Shown here: positions 1 through 7,880 of the stretch, one piece after another
Position numbering within the stretch: position 1 is the first letter of the stretch
How the letters are laid out: the number at the start of each line of letters is the position of its first letter
Position numbers and translations under genes: made by a program
DNA from: Nitrospiraceae bacterium UBA2600
GTDB lineage: Bacteria > Nitrospirota > Thermodesulfovibrionia > Thermodesulfovibrionales > Thermodesulfovibrionaceae
Direction of reading: 5' to 3'
DNA: 40,679 nt
Assembly: GCA_002339325.1 (NCBI GenBank)
Contig: DDKK01000038.1
Coordinates: 1 to 40,679, forward strand
Notes under the pieces: generated by a model
Databases searched by the model: none
Told to the model about the DNA's origin: nothing
Seen by the model: the letters and a program-made list of their open reading frames with translations, nothing else

Positions 1-638
1 GGTTCTGCTCCAAAAAGTCCAAATCTGAGTGACAGAGAGTTAGGATTAATATCCATATCTATTAGTGTATTTGCTATTAGAAGAGCATATGAAGGAGTTG
101 ATATAAGGGCAGTAGTTTTGTAGTCCTGAAGTATCTTTATCTGCTTTCTGGGGTTTTCAATTGATACAGGAATGACGGATGCGCCTATTTTTTCGGCACC
201 GTAATGAAAACCAAAGGCGCCTGTGAAAAGTCCGTAGTTGAAGGCAATCTGGATGACATCATCCTTTGTTATGCCTCCTGAAGAAAGAATTCTTGCCACA
301 AGTTCTGTCCATATCTTAAGGTCGTTTTTAGTGTATCCAACTACAATGGGCATTCCAGTTGTGCCTGAAGAGGTGTGAATTCTCACAACTTCTCTCAGAG
401 GAACGGCAAATAGTCCGTAAGGATAGTTTTCCCTAAGGTCTGTTTTGGTGGTAAAGGGAATTTTACTTAAGTCTTCAAGGCTGGTGAAGCTATCGGGGTC
501 AATTCCATTTCTATCAAACATACGGCGATAAAAAGGCACATTTCTGTAAACCCTGTGAATGGTAGACTGCAGTCTTTCAAGTTGAAGCTGTTGAAGTTCC
601 TCCCTTTCCATACATTCTTTTTCTTTATCCCATATCAT
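1..638 (-). CDS. paaK: Phenylacetate-CoA ligase family protein, C-terminus beyond window edge
   Basis: Adenylate-forming ligase that would activate phenylacetate or a related aryl acid to its CoA thioester with ATP. About 212 N-terminal residues are visible of roughly 430 usual for the family; the gene runs off the left edge, so the truncation is only the window boundary. The AMP-binding loop HTSSGTTGMP is clear at about residues 91-100, and the N-terminal stretch with VYRNVPFYRRMFD is typical of PaaK. I chose the ATG at 638 because AGGAGG (645-650) sits 6 nt upstream and overlaps the livF stop codon, so the gene is translated as the last visible member of the liv operon. The link to livKHMGF suggests import and activation of an aromatic or amino-acid-derived acid; the substrate is inference. 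Confidence in family is high, in substrate low. Confidence 0.9.
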   Translation of the reverse strand, partial: MIWDKEKECMEREELQQLQLERLQSTIHRVYRNVPFYRRMFDRNGIDPDSFTSLEDLSKIPFTTKTDLRENYPYGLFAVPLREVVRIHTSSGTTGMPIVVGYTKNDLKIWTELVARILSSGGITKDDVIQIAFNYGLFTGAFGFHYGAEKIGASVIPVSIENPRKQIKILQDYKTTALISTPSYALLIANTLIDMDINPNSLSLRFGLFGAE

Positions 639-649
639 AGGATACCTCC

Positions 650-1390
650 TTAAATTCTTTCCTCTGCATCGAGGTCTCTTCCCAGATATGCTCGCTGAAC
701 ATCTCTGTTTTGTATGAGACTCTCTGAACTACCTTCAAGAATCACTCTTCCTGTCTCGAGAACATATCCCCTGTCTGCTATTTTTAATGCATTTTTTGCA
801 TTCTGCTCAACAAGTAGAACCGTAAGTCCGTAAAGTTTTTTTAATTCTAAGATATACTGAAAAACTTCCCTTGCAATGTTAGGTGCAAGTCCCATGCTCG
901 GTTCATCTAAAAGCAGCAGTTTAGGCTTACTCATAAGAGCTCTTCCAATGGCAAGCATCTGTTGTTCTCCTCCTGAGAGCGTTCCTGCAAGCTGTTTTCT
1001 TCTGTCTTTTAATTTGGGGAAGAGACTGTATATTCTTTCGGCCTCTTCAATGACTTCTCTCTTTCTATTAAATGAGTATCTTACATATGCACCTAAAAAG
1101 AGATTTTCCTCTACAGTAAGGGTGGAAAAGATTAGTCTTCCCTCAGGCACCTGAGAAATACCAATTCTTACAATATGTTCGGGAGTGTCTCTTGAGATTT
1201 CTACTCCATCAAAAAGTATACTTCCACTGGAGGGTTTGATTAGACCTGAGATAGTATTAAGGAGAGTAGTTTTTCCTGCGCCATTACTGCCTATTAGAGT
1301 GACAATTTCACCTCCCTTCACATGAAGGGATACTTTTTTTAATGTGTATAGCTTGCCGTAGTATACATCGAGATTTTTTAAGGTAAGCAT
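650..1390 (-). CDS. livF: Branched-chain amino acid ABC transporter ATP-binding protein LivF
   Basis: Second ATPase subunit of a HAAT-type importer, hydrolysing ATP at the inner membrane to drive uptake through LivH/LivM. The 246-residue protein has Walker A GSNGAGKT at 34-41, the signature LSGGEQQ near 138, Walker B LLLLDEP near 157 and, in place of the switch histidine, the VEQN sequence usual for LivF. Length matches the family. It starts 3 nt after livG and is followed at once by paaK. Substrate cannot be read from this subunit. Confidence 0.95.
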   Translation of the reverse strand: MLTLKNLDVYYGKLYTLKKVSLHVKGGEIVTLIGSNGAGKTTLLNTISGLIKPSSGSILFDGVEISRDTPEHIVRIGISQVPEGRLIFSTLTVEENLFLGAYVRYSFNRKREVIEEAERIYSLFPKLKDRRKQLAGTLSGGEQQMLAIGRALMSKPKLLLLDEPSMGLAPNIAREVFQYILELKKLYGLTVLLVEQNAKNALKIADRGYVLETGRVILEGSSESLIQNRDVQRAYLGRDLDAEERI

Positions 1391-1393
1391 CTT

Positions 1394-2143
1394 TCAGTCC
1401 TCACCGAGATAGGCCGAAATAACATGAGGGTTTTTCTGTATTGCAAGGGGCTTATCTTCTGCTATCACCTCTCCAAAATTAAGCACAGTAATCATATCGC
1501 TTATTCCCATGACAAGTTCCATGTCGTGTTCAACTATGAGTATTGTAACTCCTCGTTCATTACGGATTTTTTGGATAAGCTCGCTGAGATTTTTTGTCTC
1601 CCTCGTGTTAAGCCCTGCAGCAGGTTCATCGAGGAGAAGAAGTTGTGGGTCTGTTGCGAGAGCTCTTCCTATTTCAAGTAGTCTCTGTTCCCCTACAGGA
1701 AGATTTTTTGCAATTTCTCCTTTTCTGTGGCTCAGGTTTACATATTCAAGGAGTGAACCTCCTCTGCTTTTGGTTTTTTCATCTACTCCCCTAAAATTCA
1801 ATCCAGATAATATAAACCCCTTGTGACTTTTCATATACATTCCAATGAGAATATTCTCAAGAACTGTAAGATTTCCGAAGAGTTCTATATTTTGAAATGT
1901 TCTTGCCAATCCCATTTGAGCCCTTCTGTAAGCTGAGAAATCTTTTATTGAGATGCCATTAAAGACAATATCTCCCTTGTCCATTTTCTCTATTCCACTT
2001 ATAATATTCATGAGCGTTGTCTTTCCAGCACCGTTAGGACCAATAAGGGCGTGAATTTCACTTTTCCTCAGGCTAAAACTTACATTTCTGAGAGCTTTTA
2101 TTCCACCGAAACTTTTTGATATATCTTTAATTTCAAGCATCAT
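1394..2143 (-). CDS. livG: Branched-chain amino acid ABC transporter ATP-binding protein LivG
   Basis: First ATPase subunit of the importer. It has Walker A GPNGAGKT at about 35-42, Walker B LLLLDEPAAGLN and the switch histidine in VEHDM. The signature region reads LPVGEQRLLEIGRAL rather than the more usual LSYGQQR or LSGGQ, a mild deviation in an otherwise ordinary protein. The 5' end overlaps livM by 11 bp. Two adjacent ATG codons (2143 and 2140) are both possible starts, with only a weak purine-rich Shine-Dalgarno sequence ahead, consistent with translational coupling to livM. Confidence 0.94.
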   Translation of the reverse strand: MMLEIKDISKSFGGIKALRNVSFSLRKSEIHALIGPNGAGKTTLMNIISGIEKMDKGDIVFNGISIKDFSAYRRAQMGLARTFQNIELFGNLTVLENILIGMYMKSHKGFILSGLNFRGVDEKTKSRGGSLLEYVNLSHRKGEIAKNLPVGEQRLLEIGRALATDPQLLLLDEPAAGLNTRETKNLSELIQKIRNERGVTILIVEHDMELVMGISDMITVLNFGEVIAEDKPLAIQKNPHVISAYLGED

Positions 2144-3089
2144 TCTTTCTTATCTTGATTAAGAATTTATTCCTGAAAACATCGATAACCATAGGCACAA
2201 TACCCTTTCTCATAAATAAAAGAGATAGGGTTAGAATTAGCCCATACATGAGAATGTCAAATTCTTTGAAGCCTCTCAATACTTCGGGAAGAATGGTAAT
2301 TATGATTGCTCCTGCAATTCCACCCCAAATGTTCGATATCCCTCCAATCACAACCATCATTAGGACTAAAACTGAATAGAAAAGAGAAAATCCACTGGGA
2401 CTAAGGAAAGTTACATAATGGGCATAAAGAGCTCCTGCAAGGGAGGCATAAACAGCACTTAGAACGAATACTTTTATTTTAAGAAAAGTAATATTTATTC
2501 CAAGTGTCAAGGTTGCTATTTCGCTATCATGAATTGCCCTCAGTGCTTTACCTGTCATAGAATTAAGAAGATTTAGAGAGAAAATCATTATTAAGATAAT
2601 GCATATCCAGATGAGATAAAAATATTCAACCGTTGACTGTAATGTATATCCAAAAATACTGAAGTGAGGGATGTCTCCAAAGCCAGAAGGGCCTCCAGGC
2701 CCCCATTCGTTGATAATTATGTGAATTATCTCTCCAAATCCCAGGGTTGCCACAGCAAGATAATGACCTTTCAATCTCAAGGATGGAATGGCCAGTAGAG
2801 TAGCAGCTATTGATGCAACAGCTATGGCTGTAATTATGCTTAGCATAACGGGCAGACCATAGGAGAGGCTTAAAATAGCAGAGACATATGCTCCAATGCC
2901 GTAGAACCCTGCCTGTCCAAGCGATATCTGTCCTGCATATCCCATGAGTATGGTTAATCCTATTGCCACTATTGAGTTAATTCCTATGAAAATGCCTACG
3001 GTAAGAATGTAGTTGTCTGTAGTCAACTGAGGGAAGAGAAAAACAAGAATTGTTAATAATAAAATAGCTATTGCGTTTTCTCTGTTCAT
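2133..3089 (-). CDS. livM: Branched-chain amino acid ABC transporter permease LivM
   Basis: Inner-membrane permease subunit, 318 residues, with about nine hydrophobic segments. It shows LivM landmarks: GYAGQISLGQAGFYGIGAY near 50-68, SLRLKGHYLAVATLGFGE and the GPGGPSGFGDIP loop. It pairs with LivH to form the translocation pathway. It begins 1 nt after livH and overlaps livG at its 3' end, so the five liv genes form one unit. Nothing unusual in length or motifs. Confidence 0.94.
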   Translation of the reverse strand: MNRENAIAILLLTILVFLFPQLTTDNYILTVGIFIGINSIVAIGLTILMGYAGQISLGQAGFYGIGAYVSAILSLSYGLPVMLSIITAIAVASIAATLLAIPSLRLKGHYLAVATLGFGEIIHIIINEWGPGGPSGFGDIPHFSIFGYTLQSTVEYFYLIWICIILIMIFSLNLLNSMTGKALRAIHDSEIATLTLGINITFLKIKVFVLSAVYASLAGALYAHYVTFLSPSGFSLFYSVLVLMMVVIGGISNIWGGIAGAIIITILPEVLRGFKEFDILMYGLILTLSLLFMRKGIVPMVIDVFRNKFLIKIRKNDA

Positions 3090-3090
3090 A

Positions 3091-3978
3091 TTAGAATTTT
3101 CTCAATTTCATGATTTCAGCTTTACCAAAAATTCCTGCCGGTTTTACAAAGAGTATGAAAAGCATTATAAGTAATGCTATAGCGTCTTTAAATCCGGAAT
3201 GAATATATCCGGCAGTCAAGGCTTCCAGTATGCCTATACTAAATCCTCCTGCTACAGCGCCTCTGTTTCTGCCAAGTCCTCCCATAATAGCCGCACAAAA
3301 TCCCTTGACCGAAAGCATAGCTCCCTTATCGTACTCCATAAGAGAAATGGGTGTTATAGCTATGCCACCTAATGCTCCAATTACCGAACTTATTATGAAA
3401 GATAGCATAACCACTTTTGATACATTTATTCCCATTAATCTGGCAGCTCTTATATTAATCGAACAGGCTCTCATTGCTCTTCCTGTCATAGTCTTATTGA
3501 AGAAAAGATATAGCAAGATTATGCATAGAACTGTTATTCCAATAACCCATAAAGTCTGTTGAGTTATTACAGCTCCATAGAAATTTATTGGCTCTCCTTC
3601 TGTAAAGGCTGGGTATGTGTAAGGGTCTTTGCCGAATTTGAACATTAGGATTCCCCTTATCAAGATTGATATAGCAATAGTTACCATTATCATCAGAAGA
3701 AGGTCGCCTTTCTTAAGGAGAGGCTTGATTGTAAGCCTCTCCATGATAAGACCTATAACTGCTGCTGTAAGCAAAGTGAGTGAAAAAGAAACAGAAAAGG
3801 GGAACTGCATTCCCTCGAGGAAAAACCACATCATAAGTCCGCCAATAACAACAAATTCACCTTGTGCAAGATTTATTATTGAGGTAGAATTGTAGACAAT
3901 ATTAAACCCTATACCCACAAGAGCGTAGACTGAACCGGTTGTCAAACCTGAAAACAGAAACTGTAAAAGTAAGGTCAT
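3091..3978 (-). CDS. livH: Branched-chain amino acid ABC transporter permease LivH
   Basis: Second inner-membrane permease, 295 residues. Landmarks are SGLTTGSVYALVGIGFNIVYN at the N-terminus, INLAQGEFVVIGG, and GGLGRNRGAVAGGFSIGILEAL near the C-terminus, all usual for the family. About eight membrane segments. It lies 3 nt after livK and 1 nt before livM, which supports stoichiometric expression of the transporter. Confidence 0.94.
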   Translation of the reverse strand: MTLLLQFLFSGLTTGSVYALVGIGFNIVYNSTSIINLAQGEFVVIGGLMMWFFLEGMQFPFSVSFSLTLLTAAVIGLIMERLTIKPLLKKGDLLLMIMVTIAISILIRGILMFKFGKDPYTYPAFTEGEPINFYGAVITQQTLWVIGITVLCIILLYLFFNKTMTGRAMRACSINIRAARLMGINVSKVVMLSFIISSVIGALGGIAITPISLMEYDKGAMLSVKGFCAAIMGGLGRNRGAVAGGFSIGILEALTAGYIHSGFKDAIALLIMLFILFVKPAGIFGKAEIMKLRKF

Positions 3979-3981
3979 CTG

Positions 3982-5142
3982 CTATTTCAATATCTCCCAA
4001 TCTCCGTTTTTAACAATAACCATTTCAAAAGCAGAGACATCAAGCCCACAATGGTCATTAGGAGACATATTAAATATTCCACCTGTGCCTGGCCATTTTT
4101 TTATCTTATTCTCTATGTAGTCTCTTATTTTTTGTTTATCCGGTCCTACTTTCTTAATCGCCTCAACTACAATCATAAATGCATCATAAGCATGACCTCC
4201 GAAAGTGCTTGGTTCGGCTTTAAATCTTTGCTCGTAGTCAGTAGCGTACTTTTTGAGGAGTGCCTTTTGAGGATGTTTATCGGGAAGTTTGTTCCATACA
4301 ACAAGTCTTCCAAGAGGAGCTATGACACCTTCTGCAGCTTTTCCTGCAAGTTCTATATTTTTCTTGCTTCCCCAACCATGACTCTGAAAGAGTGGAATAC
4401 CCATTTTAAGGGCATACCAATTTTTAGTAACTATTACCTGTCCAGGACCTATGGACCAATTAATCACTGCCTGTGCTCCGGCAGCTTTAATTTTTGTAAG
4501 CTGGGCAGTCATGTCAGTGTCTTTCGGTCCATATCTTTCATCGGCAACAATTGAAATTCCAAACTTTGAAGCTAACTCTGTAAGTGCTTTTCTGCCTGAA
4601 TCTCCAAAGCCTGTTGTAATTGTCAAAATTCCCACTTTCTTAATGCCCCGTTTCTTCATGTATGTGTAAATTGCCTCAACAGCACTTGTGTCATACTGGG
4701 CTGTTTTAAAAATCCAGTATCTCTCTTTTACAGGCTGAGTTATGTTTGCTCCTGCGGCAGCTGAAATTAAGGGAGTTTTAGCTTGAGTCATTATTGGAAC
4801 AAGAGCCATTGACTCTCCAGTCGTTGAAGGCCCGATAATTGCAAGGACTTTATCCTTTTCGAGTAATTTTTTGGCTGCAAGAACAGCCTGAGTTTCGTCA
4901 CTCTTAGAATCCTCAATGATAACCTCAAGGGGATGTCCATTTATGCCTCCTGATTTGTTAATCTGTTCAGCAAGCATTAGGACAGTATTTTTTTCGGGTT
5001 CTCCAAGAAAAGATGCCGCTCCTGTTACTGAGAATATGGCTCCTATTCTGTAAGGTTCTTTACAATGGGAAGTAATCGGAGTGAAAAACGTAAAAACAAG
5101 GAAGATTAAAAGACATAAACACAACTTGCCCAAGCCTTTCAT
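3982..5142 (-). CDS. livK: ABC transporter substrate-binding protein, LivK type
   Basis: Periplasmic binding protein of type I fold (Peripla_BP_6) that delivers ligand to LivHM. The 386-residue precursor starts with a signal peptide (MKGLGKLCLCLLIFLVFTFF to about residue 28). The mature part begins with YRIGAIFSVTGAASFLGEPE and contains the GPSTTGES hinge-region motif. The start at 5142 has GGGAGG 6 nt upstream. The order rluB-livK-H-M-G-F-paaK suggests the ligand may be an aryl or branched-chain acid or amino acid; a binding assay or structure would be needed to say which. Confidence 0.92.
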   Translation of the reverse strand: MKGLGKLCLCLLIFLVFTFFTPITSHCKEPYRIGAIFSVTGAASFLGEPEKNTVLMLAEQINKSGGINGHPLEVIIEDSKSDETQAVLAAKKLLEKDKVLAIIGPSTTGESMALVPIMTQAKTPLISAAAGANITQPVKERYWIFKTAQYDTSAVEAIYTYMKKRGIKKVGILTITTGFGDSGRKALTELASKFGISIVADERYGPKDTDMTAQLTKIKAAGAQAVINWSIGPGQVIVTKNWYALKMGIPLFQSHGWGSKKNIELAGKAAEGVIAPLGRLVVWNKLPDKHPQKALLKKYATDYEQRFKAEPSTFGGHAYDAFMIVVEAIKKVGPDKQKIRDYIENKIKKWPGTGGIFNMSPNDHCGLDVSAFEMVIVKNGDWEILK

Positions 5143-5155
5143 TGTAACCTCCCGA

Positions 5156-5896
5156 TTATTTATTTTTTGTTGGGTCTCTGGGCTTTGTTTTGCTCTTTAA
5201 CTGTTCTATCTCCTCCTTTGTAAGAGGCCTTAACTGACCGGGTTTAAGCTCACCAAGTCTTACTCCATCAATTGCCACTCTTATTAGCCTTATTACAGGA
5301 TGACCAACTCTTTCAAGCATCTTTCTAATCTGTCTTTTTCTTCCCTCATGGAGAGTAATTCTTATCCAAGAATTTGCCTTAAGAGTTCTTACTAAATTGA
5401 CGCTAACAGGAACAGCCAATCGTCCTTCTATTTTCACTCCTTTTCGTAACTTTTCAATAGTCTCTCTCTCAATAAGTCCTTCAACTTTTACCATATAGGT
5501 CTTCTCTATCTGGGAACTCGGATGCATTATCTGATGGGCTAATGCTCCATCATTGGTAAGAAGTAGTAGCCCTTCCGAGTCAAAATCGAGCCTTCCGACA
5601 GGATAAACTCTGAATTTTATCCCCTTAAGAAAGTCCTTCACCGTCGGTCTTCCTTGAGGATCTAATAGAGAGGTTATTACTTTTCTTGGTTTATAGAAGG
5701 CATAGTAGACTTTTGGTTCAGGTTTGATTAGAAGCTTTCCATCAACTTTTATGTAGTCTCTTTCAGGATCTGCTTTTTGACCTAATATGGCCACATTTCC
5801 ATTAACTGTTACCCTTCCTTCTTTTATAAGTTCTTCCGCCTGTCTTCTTGATGTGATACCAAAATCTGATAGTATTTTCTGAAGTCTCTCTGCCAT
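5156..5896 (-). CDS. rluB: RsuA/RluB-family rRNA pseudouridine synthase
   Basis: Isomerises a specific uridine in rRNA to pseudouridine. The 246-residue protein has an N-terminal S4 RNA-binding domain (about 1-60) and the catalytic RsuA-family motif GRLDFDSEGLLLLTND at 101-116, with D104 as the expected catalytic aspartate, then LHEGRKRQIRKML typical of the RluB/RsuA branch. A Lys/Arg-rich tail follows. RluB (23S) is more common in this gene setting than RsuA (16S), but the target cannot be decided from sequence alone. It lies 2 nt after the PPIase gene. Confidence 0.85.
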   Translation of the reverse strand: MAERLQKILSDFGITSRRQAEELIKEGRVTVNGNVAILGQKADPERDYIKVDGKLLIKPEPKVYYAFYKPRKVITSLLDPQGRPTVKDFLKGIKFRVYPVGRLDFDSEGLLLLTNDGALAHQIMHPSSQIEKTYMVKVEGLIERETIEKLRKGVKIEGRLAVPVSVNLVRTLKANSWIRITLHEGRKRQIRKMLERVGHPVIRLIRVAIDGVRLGELKPGQLRPLTKEEIEQLKSKTKPRDPTKNK

Positions 5897-5898
5897 TT

Positions 5899-6870
5899 TT
5901 AATCCATGACCTCAATATAAGCTCTCTGCCGTAAGCCTCTTATCCAGAGTCTGTATTCTTTCTTGAATTTTTCGTCCTCAATTATTGTTCTTACATAATT
6001 TTTCAATGTTTCGGAATTTTTCTTGAAGCACAATCCATCAAGTTTGAATATGTATACTCCATTCGCCGTTACCAGAGGCTCACTTATTCCGCCTACATTC
6101 ATTTTTGAAAAAACATTTGATAGTTCGGGAGATATTTCGCTCCTTTTAAGTAGCCCTATAGACCCTCCGGTTCTTGCAGAGGCATCCTCGCTTAACTGAG
6201 AGGCTACTTTACTGAAAGACTCTCCTTGAATTAGCCTTTTTATTGCCTCATTTATCTTGTCTTTTACTTGCTCCTGATTGTCTCTCATTTTAATGAATAT
6301 CTGACTTACATAATAGCCTTCTTCTTCGCAAGAAAGTTCAGGATGGGATGAGATGTATGAATTAATCTCAGAGTCCGTAATTATAATTTTACTTCTCACC
6401 AATGAATTTACGGCTCTTCCTATTATTATCTGCTCTTTCATCATCTTCTTGTAATCATTCAAAGTCATACCTTCTTTTTTGAGACTTTCCTCAAACTCCT
6501 TATCATTAAGACCGTATTTCCTTTTAATATCGTTAATAGCAGCCTCTATCTCGCTGTCGGACACAAAAATTCCATATCTTTCCGCTTCTTCTATTTGTAG
6601 TTTTGTATCGATAAGTCTTTCAAGAAACTCTTCTTCTCTCTGTTTGAAATATTTGAATTTTTCGTCAGGATTTAGATTTTTAATTTCATCTCTTGAGATA
6701 AACTCCATGTATTTATAAAGTTCGCTCCAAGTAACAACTTCCCTGTTGACTACAGCTAAAACTCTGTCTACAAAAAATTTCTCCTGGGCAAATGAAATAC
6801 TAAAAGTAAGGGCTTGAACACTGAAGAGTAGAAATAATAAAAGTAAAAATATGAAAAAACTTTTTTTCAT
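5899..6870 (-). CDS. SurA/PrsA-like periplasmic parvulin peptidyl-prolyl isomerase
   Basis: Exported folding catalyst or chaperone, probably for outer-membrane proteins. I placed the start at ATG 6870 (MKKSFFIFLLLL) because AAAGGAG lies 6 nt upstream. An in-frame ATG 18 nt earlier (6888) has no Shine-Dalgarno and overlaps hypE. A signal peptide ends near FSISFAQ. The N-terminal SurA-like domain starts with DRVLAVVNREVVTWSEL. One parvulin domain follows (YYVSQIFIKM ... SFSKVASQLSEDASARTGGSIGLLKRSEI ... GISEPLVTANGVYIFKL). A single PPIase domain and 323 residues make it shorter than E. coli SurA, which has two. The presence of lptD in the same run fits an outer-membrane biogenesis role. Confidence 0.85.
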   Translation of the reverse strand: MKKSFFIFLLLLFLLFSVQALTFSISFAQEKFFVDRVLAVVNREVVTWSELYKYMEFISRDEIKNLNPDEKFKYFKQREEEFLERLIDTKLQIEEAERYGIFVSDSEIEAAINDIKRKYGLNDKEFEESLKKEGMTLNDYKKMMKEQIIIGRAVNSLVRSKIIITDSEINSYISSHPELSCEEEGYYVSQIFIKMRDNQEQVKDKINEAIKRLIQGESFSKVASQLSEDASARTGGSIGLLKRSEISPELSNVFSKMNVGGISEPLVTANGVYIFKLDGLCFKKNSETLKNYVRTIIEDEKFKKEYRLWIRGLRQRAYIEVMD

Positions 6871-6881
6871 ATTAGGCTCCT

Positions 6882-7880
6882 TTAACATATTCTTGGCAAC
6901 TGCTCTCCTGGAAGCATATCTACAAGTCTTGTGCCTCCAATAATGGTTTTAAGCATTACTTTGCCTCCATCTCCTATGACCTCTCCAATTATAGCAGATT
7001 CTGCTCCAAAAGGATGAGCCTTCATTATTTCAATAATTTTCTCAGCAGCCTCTGCTTTCACAATGGCTATAAAAATTCCTTCATTTGCCACATACAGAGG
7101 GTCAAGGCCAAGAAGGTCACAGGCTCCTTTTACTGTGGGGTGTAGAGGTATGTCTTGCTCATAGATTAAGATATTCTTATTTGATTCAATTGCAAGTTCT
7201 TTAAGAGTTGTAGCAACACCTCCGCGGGTTGGGTCTCTCATTACTTTTACAGAGGCCGAATGCTCTCTCATAATGTCTCCTATAAGACCGTTTAGTGCCC
7301 TTGTATCACTTAGGACAGGTGGTTGGAAAGTGAAGCCGTTTCTCTCGCTCATAACAGCAATTCCGTGATTTCCAATAGAGCCACTTATGAGGATTTTGTC
7401 GCCCATTTCAATTTTCAGAGGGGAAAGCTCTACTCCTTCGGGAATTACTCCTATTCCAGAGGTATTTATAAAAATTCCGTCTCCCTTTCCTTTGTCTACA
7501 ACTTTAGTATCTCCCGCAACAATTTTTACTCCTGCTTTTTGGGCAGAAGAGGCAATGCTGCTAAGTATTCTTTCAAAATCAGACAGGGCAAACCCTTCCT
7601 CAAGAATAAAGCCAACAGTTAGATAAAGGGGAACTGCACCAACTACTGCGAGGTCGTTCACAGTTCCATTAATTGCAAGGTCTCCAATATCGCCGCCTGG
7701 GAAAAAGATAGGAGAGACAGTATAAGAATCAGTAGTTATAGCTATTTTTCCTGAATGATTAAGAGAAACTATGGCAGAATCCATAAGAGAAGGCAGTTCA
7801 AAAATAGGTGCAATATATTTTTTAATAAGTTCGTGCATAAGCTTGCCGCCACTTCCGTGACCGAGAAGAATCCTATCCAT
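6882..7880 (-). CDS. hypE: Hydrogenase maturation protein HypE
   Basis: Makes the cyanide ligands of the [NiFe] hydrogenase active site: HypF carbamoylates its C-terminal cysteine and HypE dehydrates this to a thiocyanate using ATP. The 332-residue protein has the glycine-rich start GHGSGGKLMHELI, the AIR-synthase-fold motif GDTKVVDKGKGDGIFINTSGIG, DPTRGGVATTLKE, and ends exactly in PRIC, with Cys332 as the modified residue. GGAGGT lies 5 nt ahead of the start. It is an orphan here: no hypA-D, hypF or hydrogenase subunit gene is in the window. It overlaps the upstream lipoprotein gene by 8 bp. Confidence 0.96.
   Translation of the reverse strand: MDRILLGHGSGGKLMHELIKKYIAPIFELPSLMDSAIVSLNHSGKIAITTDSYTVSPIFFPGGDIGDLAINGTVNDLAVVGAVPLYLTVGFILEEGFALSDFERILSSIASSAQKAGVKIVAGDTKVVDKGKGDGIFINTSGIGVIPEGVELSPLKIEMGDKILISGSIGNHGIAVMSERNGFTFQPPVLSDTRALNGLIGDIMREHSASVKVMRDPTRGGVATTLKELAIESNKNILIYEQDIPLHPTVKGACDLLGLDPLYVANEGIFIAIVKAEAAEKIIEIMKAHPFGAESAIIGEVIGDGGKVMLKTIIGGTRLVDMLPGEQLPRIC

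Noticed and set aside
876..1154. 92-residue plus-strand frame opposite livF, and similar plus-strand frames across the first 22 kb
   Set aside because: These are antisense shadows of conserved genes, with low-complexity Ser/Leu-rich translations and no ribosome sites or family motifs.
6871..6888. Earlier start (MLKEPN) for the parvulin gene
   Set aside because: No Shine-Dalgarno sequence, overlap with hypE, and the signal peptide begins cleanly at the later ATG with AAAGGAG ahead.
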